NCBI RefSeq assembly: GCF_003119195.2
Contig: NZ_CP022255.1
Span: 434,001 to 498,000 of the forward strand
Source: Azospirillum baldaniorum
GTDB lineage: Bacteria; Pseudomonadota; Alphaproteobacteria; Azospirillales; Azospirillaceae
Reading direction: 5' to 3'
DNA length: 64,000 bases
Position numbers and translations under genes: made by a program. Positions 42,195 through 50,591 of this stretch are shown here, in pieces (position 1 is the first letter of the stretch; each line of letters opens with the position of its first letter). Under the pieces are notes generated by a model. That model did not search any database and was not told the origin of the DNA. It was given only the letters and a program-made list of their open reading frames with translations.

Positions 42195-44373
42195 GTGAAG
42201 CCGGGAGGCTTCCGCCGTTGCGGCGGAGCAGGCGAAGCGCGTTGAGCGTGACGACGATGGTGGCGCCGGTGTCCGCCAGGATGGCCAGCCACAGGTCGGT
42301 GATGCCGAACAGGGTCGTCACCAGGAAAACCGCCTTCAGGCCGAGGGCGAAGGCGACGTTCTGATGGATGTTCGCCAGGGTCGCCCGCGACAGGGTGACG
42401 AGTTCGGCCACCCCCTCGACCCGGTTGCCCAGAAGGGCGGCGTCGGCGGTCTCCAGCGCGACGTCGGTGCCGCCGCCCATGGCGATGCCGACGTCGGCGG
42501 CGGCCAGGGCCGGACCGTCGTTGATGCCGTCGCCGATCATCGCGACCGTTCCCTGCCCCTTCAGGCCGGCGATGGCGCGCAGCTTGTCCTCCGGCAGAAG
42601 TTCGGCCTCGACCGCCAGGCCGAGCGTCCGGGCGACCGCCTGTCCGGTGCGGCGGTTGTCGCCGGTCAGCATGACGCTGCGCACACCCAGCCCGCGCAAG
42701 GCGGCGATCCCCTGGACGGCGTCGGGCCGCGGCTCGTCGCGGAGCGCCAGGAGGCCGATGGGCCGGCCATCCGCCAGAACCACGGCGACCGTCTTCCCCT
42801 CTTCCTCGAAAGCGGCGATGGTGTCGGCGGGCAAGGCACCGGCACCGCCCCGTTCGACGGCGTGACGGGGGGAGCCGACCTCGATCAGGCGCCCGCCGAC
42901 CACGGCCTGCACCGCCCGCCCCGGAACGGCCTTGCGGTCGCGGGCCGGGCGCAGCGGCACGCCGTCCGCCATCGCGCGCTCCAGGATAGCCCGGGCCAGC
43001 GGGTGGGCCGAGCCGCTCTCGACGGTGGCGGCGAGTCCGAGCAGCGTGCGCTCGCTTCCGTCGAGCGGGACGATGTCGGTGACCCGCGGCTGCCCCAGCG
43101 TCAGCGTGCCGGTCTTGTCGAAGGCGATGGTCCGCACCTTGCCGATCGCCTCCAGCGCGGCGCCGCCCTTGATGAGCAGGCCGCGCCGGGCGCCCGCGGC
43201 GATCCCGGAAGCGATGGCCGCCGGGGTGGAGAGGACCAGCGCGCAGGGGCAGCCGATCAGCAGCAGCGCCAGACCGCGGTAGATCCAGCTGTGCCAGTCC
43301 CCACCGAAGGCCAGCGGCGGCACCAGGACGGTCAGGACCGACACCGCGATGACGGCGGGGGTGTAGCGGGCGCTGAACCGCTCGATCCAGCGCGCGGTCG
43401 GCGATCTGGCGGCCTGCGCCTCCTCGACGAGCTGGACGATGCGGGCGATGGTGTTGTCCGACGCCTTGCGGGTGACGCGGACGCGCAGCACCCCGGTGGC
43501 GTTGATGCCGCCGGCGAAGACCGGTGAGCCCACGGCCTTGGCGACCGGCACGGACTCGCCGGTCACCGGGGATTCGTCGATGTCGGACTCGCCTTCCTCC
43601 ACCACGCCGTCGGCGGACACGCGGTCGCCGGGCCGGACGAGCACGAGCTGCCCGACCTCCAGCCGCTCCACCGGCACCGCGCGAGCGCTCTCCCCCTCGA
43701 TCAGCAGCGCGGTCCGCGGGACCAGCGCCGACAGCGCCCGGATGCCCGACCGGGCGGTCCCGGCGGCGACGCCCTCCAGCAGCTCGCCGATGGCAAAGAG
43801 CAGGACGACCACAGCGGCCTCCTCCGCCTCGCCGATGGCGAACGCGCCCAGGGTCGCCACCGACATCAGCATTTCGATGCTGAAGGGCGAACCGGAGCGG
43901 GCAAGCCGGAGGGCTCGGCGCCCGAAGACGGCCAGCCCGAACAGGGCGGCGGGCATCGGCGCGTGATCCGCCACGCCCGGCGCCAGCCAGGACAGCAGAC
44001 AACCGCCCCCGACCAGCAGCGCGATCAGGATGGCGATGCGGCCCCGGCCGGTCTGCCACCAGCGGGGCTCCGGCCGGGCGGTGGGATCGAACGATTCGCC
44101 GCCCTCGGCAATGTGGATCGCGTCGGCGGGCTCCACCCCGAAGCCGAGCCCGCGGATCGTCGCCTCGACCGTCGCGCGCGGCGTCGTCGCCTCGTTCAGC
44201 GTCAGCCGCAGGATCTGTGAATGGTGATTGAGCCCAACGCCGGACGCCCCCGGCAGACGGCGCAACGCGGTTTCGATCTTGCCGACGCAGCTCGGGCAAT
44301 CCATGCCCGCCACCTTGTAGCGCAAGGCCTGCCCGGTGACTGGCGGGGCGGCCTCCATCGTCTCGTCCTGCAT
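42181..44373 (-). CDS. P1B-type heavy-metal ATPase (Zn/Cd/Pb class)
   Basis: A 730-residue metal-exporting ATPase of the ZntA/CadA/PbrA type. It has an N-terminal metal-binding domain with GMDCPSC near residue 25, the membrane CPC site in LIGCPCALVLS near residue 355, the phosphorylation motif AFDKTGTLT near residue 395, SAHPLARA, and the hinge MIGDGINDGPAL near residue 630. CPC plus these signatures point to divalent Zn, Cd or Pb. I start at the ATG at 44373 (GGAG ribosome site); in-frame ATGs farther up fall in or before the promoter at 44441-44471. First gene of an operon with lspA, a DsbA-like gene and a CDF exporter. Confidence 0.95.
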   Translation of the reverse strand: MQDETMEAAPPVTGQALRYKVAGMDCPSCVGKIETALRRLPGASGVGLNHHSQILRLTLNEATTPRATVEATIRGLGFGVEPADAIHIAEGGESFDPTARPEPRWWQTGRGRIAILIALLVGGGCLLSWLAPGVADHAPMPAALFGLAVFGRRALRLARSGSPFSIEMLMSVATLGAFAIGEAEEAAVVVLLFAIGELLEGVAAGTARSGIRALSALVPRTALLIEGESARAVPVERLEVGQLVLVRPGDRVSADGVVEEGESDIDESPVTGESVPVAKAVGSPVFAGGINATGVLRVRVTRKASDNTIARIVQLVEEAQAARSPTARWIERFSARYTPAVIAVSVLTVLVPPLAFGGDWHSWIYRGLALLLIGCPCALVLSTPAAIASGIAAGARRGLLIKGGAALEAIGKVRTIAFDKTGTLTLGQPRVTDIVPLDGSERTLLGLAATVESGSAHPLARAILERAMADGVPLRPARDRKAVPGRAVQAVVGGRLIEVGSPRHAVERGGAGALPADTIAAFEEEGKTVAVVLADGRPIGLLALRDEPRPDAVQGIAALRGLGVRSVMLTGDNRRTGQAVARTLGLAVEAELLPEDKLRAIAGLKGQGTVAMIGDGINDGPALAAADVGIAMGGGTDVALETADAALLGNRVEGVAELVTLSRATLANIHQNVAFALGLKAVFLVTTLFGITDLWLAILADTGATIVVTLNALRLLRRNGGSLPASQPSA

Positions 44374-44440
44374 GTTCCACTCCGACCGGCGATGTGAGGG
44401 GCCGCGGTGGGGAAGGACGCGCGGCTGCCTGTCGTGCGCC

Positions 44441-44471
44441 ATCCTGGACCCTGGAGTCACTACAGGGTCAA
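44441..44471 (-). promoter_or_regulatory. MerR-type promoter/operator of the heavy-metal operon
   Basis: On the minus strand, TTGACC (-35, 44471-44466) and CAGGAT (-10, 44446-44441) are separated by 19 bases, the overlong spacer typical of MerR-controlled promoters. The spacer holds the dyad ACCCTG-t-AGT/ACT-c-CAGGGT (44448-44468), similar to ZntR/PbrR operators. It predicts zinc, cadmium or lead induction. No merR-type gene is seen within the window. Confidence 0.8.
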
Positions 44472-44518
44472 GAGAGTTTTTTTTGTGGTGATGCCACAGG
44501 CCCTATCCACCCGCGTGT

Positions 44519-44546
44519 TGACGGAGGGAGGCTTCCTCCGCCGTCA
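44519..44546 (-). terminator. Stem-loop after the hybrid histidine kinase gene
   Basis: TGACGG and CCGTCA form the base of an imperfect hairpin 21 bases past the kinase stop codon. There is no clear U-run in the minus transcript, so termination may be weak. Confidence 0.35.
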
Positions 44547-44566
44547 GGGCGCCATGACGGCAGACG

Positions 44567-47500
44567 CTACCGCGGCGGTGGTTGCGGTCCCTTCCGGCGG
44601 TTCAGCTCCTCCCGGAAGACCGTCGCCAGATCCTCGATCCGGTAGGGCTTGGGCAACACCGGCAGGCCCTCCAGCCCGGCTTGGTTCTCGCTGTAGCCGG
44701 TGGTCAGAACCACCGACAGGTCAGGCAGCAGGGCACGCGCCACGCGCGCCAAGGCGATGCCGTCGACGTCGCCCGGCATCACCACGTCGCTGAACAGAAG
44801 ATCCGTCTCCTCCCCCGCCTGCAAGCGGCGCAAGGCCTCCTCCCCGTTGGCGGCGCGCGTGACCCGGTAGCCCAGATTCTCCAGCGCGGCCGTGATGACC
44901 GGAGCCACAACGGGATCGTCCTCGACCAGCAGGATGCGGGCGCCGCCCCCGTCCACCATGGACCGCCGTGTCGTCCTGTCCTCCGCCTGAACCGCCTCGG
45001 CGCGCGGCAGCAGCAAGGCCACCGTGGTGCCCTTTCCCACAGTGCTCTCCACCGTGGCGGTCCCGCCCGACTGCCGGCAGAAGCCGTAGACCTGGGCCAG
45101 GCCGAGCCCGGTGCCCTGGCCCACCGCCTTGGTCGTGAAGAAGGGTTCGAACACGCGCCCGAGCGACTCCGGCGCGATGCCATGGCCGCTGTCCTGGACC
45201 CACACCCGCACAAAGTCCCCATGCAGGCCATGCTCGCCCGAGAGCGGGAGGTTGCCGGCGCCGATCACCACCCGTCCGGCCGCCGGAATGGCGTCGCGCG
45301 AATTGGTCGCGAGGTTCAGCACCGCCAGCTCGAACTGCACCGGGTCGGCCATGGCCGGCCACAATCCATCCTCCAGGTCGAATTCCAGCTGGATGTCGGC
45401 GCGCAGCGCGCGGTCCAGGAAAACGCGCATGCCGAGCAGCCGGTCGCGCACGTCGAAGGCTTCCGGCTGCAGGCTCTGGCGGCGCGAGAAGGCCATCAGC
45501 TGGCGGATCAGGCTGGCCCCGCGGTCGACCGCCTGCCGGCCGGCGTCGAGGATCTTCCGGACCCCGGCGACCTCGCCGGCGCGCCGCTCGATCAGGTGGA
45601 GGCAGCCCGACATCGCCTGCAGCAGATTGTTGAAATCGTGCGCCATGCCGCCGGTCAACTGTCCGACCGCTTCCATCTTCTGCGACTGGTGAAGCTGCTC
45701 CTCGACACGGCGCTGTTCGGTCACGTCGCGTCCCGTCGCCGAAAAGCCACCTTCCAGCGCCGCCACCGACCAGTCGATCAGCCGCTCGGCGCCGTCGGCG
45801 GCGCGCATCCGCACCTCGACGTTCGTGACGGTCTCGCCGATGCCCATCGTCGCGTGCACGCGCCGGAACACGCCGTGGTCGTCGGGATGGACGAAATCGG
45901 TAAGAGGGACACGGGCCGTCATGCCCTCGGGATGGCCGAAGGCCCGGTTCCAGGCCGGGTTGGTCAGCGTGACGCATCCCGTTCGATCGGTGATCACGAT
46001 AAGATCGCGGGAGCTGTGCCACAGCTGGTCGCGTTCGGCGATGGCGGCATCGATGCGCTGCTCCAGCGTGTCGTTCAGCCGCCGCAGCGCCTGGGCGGCC
46101 TCGGCCTTGCTCATCGCGGCCCAGGTGCGGTCCGTCACCCCGCGCACGAAGGCGATCTCCTCCTCGCTCCACACACGCGGCGAATCGTGATGGAGGAAGA
46201 AGACACCCGTCAGCCCGCCTTCCTCCATCAGCGGCACGTTCAGCAGGGCGCGGACGCCAAGCGCCAGAAAGGTGCCGCAGTTGCCGGCGGTGCGCGGGTC
46301 GGCGGTGATGTCGGCGATGGCGACGACCTCTCCACGCTTCAGATTCTCGATGCAGGAGCTGTAATCGGCGAAGCGGTGGCGGCCGGCCGTGCTCACGACC
46401 TCCGGAGAGCGGCACCAGTCGCGCTCGACCGTCATCGCGGAACGGGACGGGTCGGTGGTCCCATAGCCGGTGCGCAGCAACTCCATCGTCCGGCCGGCGA
46501 TTTCGGCGGCGGCGGCGGCGATGCCGGCCGACTCGTCGAGCAGGCGCAGGCGGTCGCCGAGTTGGAGAAGAGCGGCCTGATAACCCTCGTTGATCTTGCG
46601 CCTGTGGATGTTCAGCAGGACTCCGGGAAAGCGCAGGGGGCGACCCGCGTCGTCCTGGGTGACGTGACCGTTGGCCTCGATCCATCGATAGGCGCCGTCG
46701 AACTGGCGCACGCGGTATTCCGCGCTGTAAGGCCCTCCGTCGCGCAACGCCCGGGCGATCAGCTCCTGGACCCGGGGTTCGTCGTCGGGATGGATCGATC
46801 GAACGACGTCGGCGAGCCGCAGGCCGCGCTCCATCGCCGCCGGGTCGAGGGAAAAGGTGCGGGCGAAGCGGGCGTCGCCGGTGAAACGATCCTCCACCAG
46901 ATCCCACACCCAGGTGCCGAGGACCGCGTCGGCGTCGAGAGCGAGCCGGATGCGCTCGTCCGCCCGCCGCCTCGCCTCCTCCGCCCGTTTGCGTTCGGTG
47001 ATGTCCATGACCTGGACATAGATGCCGTCGACGGCGCCGTCGGCGGTGCGCCGCGGCAGGTAGTGGATGTGGCAGTCCCGCCGCTCCCCGTCCCGGTTCG
47101 GCAGAAAGCCCTCATACTCGACCACCTCGCCGCCGAACGCGCGCTCCATCTGGGCGAAGCGGGCCTGATAGGCGGCCTCGCCGATCAGATCGCGCGCGTG
47201 CATGCCGACCAGACGCTCACGCGGCACGCCGAACCACGCCTCGTAGAAGCGGTTGGCGAAGCGATAGCGGTGGTCGGGACCGACGATGGCAACCAGAAGG
47301 GGCAGGGCGTCGGCGAGCAGGCGCAATTCGGTGGCCGCCGCGCTGGCCGCGTCCTCGGCAAGCCGCTGGCCGGTGCGGTCACGGAACACCTTCACATAGC
47401 CGATGTGCTCGCCCCGGATGTTGAGCAGGGGCGTCATCTCTCCCTGCGCGAAAAAGCGGCCATCCTTGCGCGTGCGCCATCGCTCGTCGGTGGCGTGGCC

Positions 47501-47848
47501 TTGGGTGCGCGCCAAGGTCATTTCGCGTTCGGGCTGGCCGGCGGCCCGGTCCTCGGCGGTGAAGAACAGCGTGCCGGCGTCCTGGCCGAGCGCCTCCTCC
47601 GCGCTCCAGCCCAGACTGTTGGCCGCACCGGGATTCCAGCCGGTGATGCGGCCCTCCAGATCGGTCGTGACGATGGCATGCTCGCTGGCGCTCTGCACGA
47701 CGGCAGGCGCCTGATCCGCTTCGGATGGCGCGGGGATGCCGTGGGGCAGCCCCAGCCGCGCGCGCAACGTCGCGGCTTCGGCCTGCAAACGCCCGATGTC
47801 CGCCTCGATGGCTCTCAGGGCTTCGATGCCCGCCGCCCGATCCGTCAC
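44567..47848 (-). CDS. Hybrid sensor histidine kinase with several PAS domains, a GAF domain and a receiver
   Basis: A cytoplasmic hybrid kinase of about 1,093 residues with no membrane segment. In order: PAS (VVQSASEHAIVTTDLEGRITGWNP), PAS (LLADALPLLVAIVGPDHRYRFAN), PAS/PAC (RIRLALDADAVLGTWVWDL), a GAF-like domain (RTMELLRTGYGTTD to TWAAMSKAEAA), a fourth PAS, then the kinase core with phospho-acceptor His737 in GGMAHDFNNLLQ, the ATPase (NLATNSRDAIPAAG, DSGHGI, GTGLGLAQVYG), and a C-terminal receiver with phospho-acceptor Asp1021 in LLFSDVVMPG. The GTG at 47848 has AAGGGG 7 bases upstream; ATGs at 47866 and 47962 are alternatives. No cognate regulator is adjacent. It diverges from the patatin gene. 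Confidence 0.92.
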   Translation of the reverse strand: MTDRAAGIEALRAIEADIGRLQAEAATLRARLGLPHGIPAPSEADQAPAVVQSASEHAIVTTDLEGRITGWNPGAANSLGWSAEEALGQDAGTLFFTAEDRAAGQPEREMTLARTQGHATDERWRTRKDGRFFAQGEMTPLLNIRGEHIGYVKVFRDRTGQRLAEDAASAAATELRLLADALPLLVAIVGPDHRYRFANRFYEAWFGVPRERLVGMHARDLIGEAAYQARFAQMERAFGGEVVEYEGFLPNRDGERRDCHIHYLPRRTADGAVDGIYVQVMDITERKRAEEARRRADERIRLALDADAVLGTWVWDLVEDRFTGDARFARTFSLDPAAMERGLRLADVVRSIHPDDEPRVQELIARALRDGGPYSAEYRVRQFDGAYRWIEANGHVTQDDAGRPLRFPGVLLNIHRRKINEGYQAALLQLGDRLRLLDESAGIAAAAAEIAGRTMELLRTGYGTTDPSRSAMTVERDWCRSPEVVSTAGRHRFADYSSCIENLKRGEVVAIADITADPRTAGNCGTFLALGVRALLNVPLMEEGGLTGVFFLHHDSPRVWSEEEIAFVRGVTDRTWAAMSKAEAAQALRRLNDTLEQRIDAAIAERDQLWHSSRDLIVITDRTGCVTLTNPAWNRAFGHPEGMTARVPLTDFVHPDDHGVFRRVHATMGIGETVTNVEVRMRAADGAERLIDWSVAALEGGFSATGRDVTEQRRVEEQLHQSQKMEAVGQLTGGMAHDFNNLLQAMSGCLHLIERRAGEVAGVRKILDAGRQAVDRGASLIRQLMAFSRRQSLQPEAFDVRDRLLGMRVFLDRALRADIQLEFDLEDGLWPAMADPVQFELAVLNLATNSRDAIPAAGRVVIGAGNLPLSGEHGLHGDFVRVWVQDSGHGIAPESLGRVFEPFFTTKAVGQGTGLGLAQVYGFCRQSGGTATVESTVGKGTTVALLLPRAEAVQAEDRTTRRSMVDGGGARILLVEDDPVVAPVITAALENLGYRVTRAANGEEALRRLQAGEETDLLFSDVVMPGDVDGIALARVARALLPDLSVVLTTGYSENQAGLEGLPVLPKPYRIEDLATVFREELNRRKGPQPPPR

Positions 47849-48076
47849 GCACCCGCCCCTTGTCATTCCATCGATGCATGGCACGGCTCCGGAGCATCCG
47901 GAACCGGCCGCGACGAGCCTGCCTCGACCAAACCAGCCAGAGAAAAAGTCGGCGCGGTTCATACCATGAAATCCCCAATGGGGAGAATGTCGGGCCTTGC
48001 TGGACACCGCCGGAGCGGCCATTTCGCAAGTGCGAAATGCTGAAGACCGCAAACAGCCAACGGGAGGGTGATGCTG

Positions 48077-49234
48077 ATGTCTCGATCCGCGGTTTCCGGG
48101 CCAGGACCGAGCGCCGTCGAGGCGCCGCCATCCCGCCTCCGCCAGGAAGGGCCCCGGATCGTGCTCGTCCTGGGCGGTGGCAACGCGCTCGGTGCCTATC
48201 ACGCCGGAGCCTACGAACAGCTGCACAGCCGTGACGTCCAGCCGGACTGGATCATCGGCGCCTCCATCGGCGCGATCACCGGAGCGATCCTGGCCGGGAA
48301 TCCCCCCGAGCGGCGCCTCGAACGCCTTCGCCAGTTCTGGCGGGAGGCGACCCTCCACACCTCCGGGCTGCTGCCCCACAGCCATGCGAAAGCCCGGCAG
48401 GTCTACAACGGCGCCCATGCCGTCATGGCCACGCTCTTCGGACGGCCGAGCATCTTCCGGCACCGCTTCCCCGGCTTGTGGTCGGTGCTCCCCTGGGTGC
48501 CCAACGACGTGGCGCTCTACGATCAGTCGCCGTTGCGGGACACCCTTGAACGCCTGATCGACTTCGACCTGCTCAACCGCGCCGAGGTCCGCTTTTCCGC
48601 CGGCTGCATCGACATCGAAACCGGAGACGAGGTTTACTTCGACAGCAGCCGGGACGAGATCCGGCCCGAACACATCATGGCGAGCGCCGCCATCACCCCG
48701 GCCTTTCCGCCGGTGGAGATCGATGGCCGCCTGTTCTGCGATCCCGGCTACACCAACAATCTGCCGCTCGACCTGCCCTTCATGGAACCGCTCGACCAGG
48801 ACATCCTCTGCTTCGCGGTCGAGCTTTTCAGCTTGCGCAGCGCCCGGCCGGCCTCGCTGGACGCCATTCTGGAGCGCACCAACGACCTGCTGTTCGCCAG
48901 CCACGCCCGCCGGAGCGTGCAGGCGCTGCAGCGGGAGTTCGCCTTGCGCGAGAGGATCGAGCCGGAGGGAGCGGCCGCCACGCTGATCCACATGGCCTAT
49001 CAGGCGGCGAGCCACGAGCTTGCGGCCAAGGGTTTCGACTTCTCGCCATCGTCCATCGCGGACCGCTGGGCCGCTGGCCGGCGGGATATGGACAGCGGCT
49101 TGGCCCTGCTGGCCGGCGCCAGGAAAGACGCCCGCCGCTTCCGGTACGCCGCGGTGGCCTCGGAGGCGGCGCTCGCCGCAGCGGAAGGCGGTGCAGCGGA
49201 AGGCGGCGCGGCGGAAGGCGGCGCGGCGCCCTGA
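48077..49234 (+). CDS. Patatin-like phospholipase
   Basis: A 385-residue acyl hydrolase. The oxyanion loop LVLGGGNALGAYHAGAYEQ is near residue 35, the nucleophile serine is in GASIGAITG (GxSxG) near residue 65, and the aspartate of the dyad is in FCDPGYTNNLPLDLP near residue 223, where the usual D-G-G/A reads D-P-G. The C-terminal half (SLRSARPASLDAILERTNDLLFASHARRSVQALQ) resembles patatins of the DUF3734 type. It would hydrolyse membrane lipids or storage acyl esters. GGGAGG is placed well for the ATG at 48077; GTG 48068 and ATG 48071 are less likely. The C-terminus ends in 15-bp tandem repeats. Confidence 0.88.
   Translation: MSRSAVSGPGPSAVEAPPSRLRQEGPRIVLVLGGGNALGAYHAGAYEQLHSRDVQPDWIIGASIGAITGAILAGNPPERRLERLRQFWREATLHTSGLLPHSHAKARQVYNGAHAVMATLFGRPSIFRHRFPGLWSVLPWVPNDVALYDQSPLRDTLERLIDFDLLNRAEVRFSAGCIDIETGDEVYFDSSRDEIRPEHIMASAAITPAFPPVEIDGRLFCDPGYTNNLPLDLPFMEPLDQDILCFAVELFSLRSARPASLDAILERTNDLLFASHARRSVQALQREFALRERIEPEGAAATLIHMAYQAASHELAAKGFDFSPSSIADRWAAGRRDMDSGLALLAGARKDARRFRYAAVASEAALAAAEGGAAEGGAAEGGAAP
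49178..49222 (+). repeat. Three 15-bp tandem repeats at the 3' end of the patatin gene
   Basis: GCAGCGGAAGGCGGT, GCAGCGGAAGGCGGC and GCGGCGGAAGGCGGC follow each other and encode AAEGG three times at the protein's C-terminus. Confidence 0.85.
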
Positions 49235-49388
49235 CGCCGGATCGAGACGGCACCGCGCCGCAAGAGAACGCTCACCACCTGCCTTGATCGTCCCAACGCC
49301 ACGCAGCGGCGCCGATGTGCCGTGGCCGCACCGACCACTCCCCCGTCGACAACGGGGCGGTTCGATTTCGCACGCGAACGGCCTTGCT

Positions 49389-49410
49389 AATGCCTGATGC
49401 ATCAGGCATT
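49389..49410. promoter_or_regulatory. Perfect 22-bp palindrome upstream of the TRAP operon
   Basis: AATGCCTGATG followed directly by its reverse complement CATCAGGCATT, without mismatch, lies 73 bases before the dctP start. A site of this form suits a GntR/FCD dimer; the operon encodes such a regulator at its end. A terminator is less likely because no T-run follows. Confidence 0.6.
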
Positions 49411-49483
49411 GTGCGCGTCATCAACCTTTTGGGTCCGGCACAGAACCGTGACCCTGAAAAATGCGGATCGGAGGAACGCCCCT

Positions 49484-50503
49484 ATGAACGTCGATAAATT
49501 CTCCATCATCCTGACGGTTGCCGTGGCGGCGCTGTTCGCCGCGGCCCCGGCCAAGGCGCAGACCGCGGAGCGCACCATGCGCCTCTCGGCCGCCGTCGCT
49601 CAGGACCACCCCTTCGCCGCCGGGGTTTCGGCGCTGACCGCCTGCGCGGCCGAGAAGTCCGGCGGCAAGATGAAGATCCAGAGCTTCTGGAACGCCGCGC
49701 TGGGCAGCGACATGCAGGCCGTGCAGCTCGTGCGCGGCGGCTCTCTGGACATGGTGGTGGCCTCCACCTCGCCGCTCGCCTCGCTGGTGCCGGCCATGGG
49801 CGTCTTCGACCTGCCCTTCCTGTTCGAGAACGAGACGGAGGCCGACCGCATCCTCGACGGCGCCGTCGGCCAGCAGCTGTCCGAAAAGCTCCAGGGCGTC
49901 GGGCTGGTCAATCTCGCTTATTGGGAGAACGGGTTCCGCAACCTCACCAACTCCCGCCGGCCCATCCAGAAATGGGAGGATCTGGGCGGCACCAAGATCC
50001 GCGTGATGCAGAATCCGGTGTTCATGGACACCTTCTCCACGCTGGGCGCCAACGCCGTCCCCATGGCCTTCAGCGAGCTGTTCACGGCGCTGGAGACCCG
50101 CGCGGTCGACGGGCAGGAGAACCCCTACGCCAACATCGAGACCGGCAAGTTCTACGAGGCGCAGAAGTACCTGTCGGTCACCAACCACGCCTACACGCCG
50201 GCGGTGATCCTCTACTCCAAGAAGATCTGGGACGGCCTGTCGTCGGCCGAGCGGGACGTGCTCCAGTCCTGCGCCGCGGTGGCCCGCACCGAGGAACGCC
50301 GGGTGAACCGCGAGCAGTCGGAGAAGTCGCTGGCCCGCCTGAAGGACCTCGGCATGCAGGTGAACGAGCTGTCCGCCGAGGAGCGCAAGCGCATGCTCCA
50401 GAAGGTGGCGCCGGTCTACGAGAAGCACGCCGCGACCATCGGCGCCGAGACGATGACCCTGCTGCAATCCGAACTCGGCCAGCTCCGCAAGGCCAACCCG
50501 TAA
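49484..50503 (+). CDS. TRAP transporter substrate-binding protein (DctP family)
   Basis: A 339-residue periplasmic binding protein with a Sec signal peptide (MNVDKFSIILTVAVAALFAAAPAKAQ) and the DctP pattern: MRLSAAVAQDHPFAAGVSALTACAAEKSGGKMKIQ, GSLDMVVASTSPLASLVPAMGVFDLPFLF near residue 85, and the ligand-clamping region WENGFRNLTNSRRPI with its conserved arginine near residue 150. It binds a C4-dicarboxylate or sugar acid. GGATCGGAGGAACG precedes the ATG. First gene of the TRAP operon. Confidence 0.94.
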   Translation: MNVDKFSIILTVAVAALFAAAPAKAQTAERTMRLSAAVAQDHPFAAGVSALTACAAEKSGGKMKIQSFWNAALGSDMQAVQLVRGGSLDMVVASTSPLASLVPAMGVFDLPFLFENETEADRILDGAVGQQLSEKLQGVGLVNLAYWENGFRNLTNSRRPIQKWEDLGGTKIRVMQNPVFMDTFSTLGANAVPMAFSELFTALETRAVDGQENPYANIETGKFYEAQKYLSVTNHAYTPAVILYSKKIWDGLSSAERDVLQSCAAVARTEERRVNREQSEKSLARLKDLGMQVNELSAEERKRMLQKVAPVYEKHAATIGAETMTLLQSELGQLRKANP

Positions 50504-50591
50504 CGCACGTCCCGTGCCCCGCGGGCGGGCCGCGAGTCCGCCCGTGGGACCGTGCGCCCGCCCGACGCCCGATCTCCCCGTGGGAACCCCG

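Noticed and set aside
44477..44484. Run of eight T residues considered as an intrinsic terminator
   Set aside because: No plus-strand gene precedes it and no GC-rich hairpin abuts it; it lies just upstream of the MerR-type promoter on the opposite strand.
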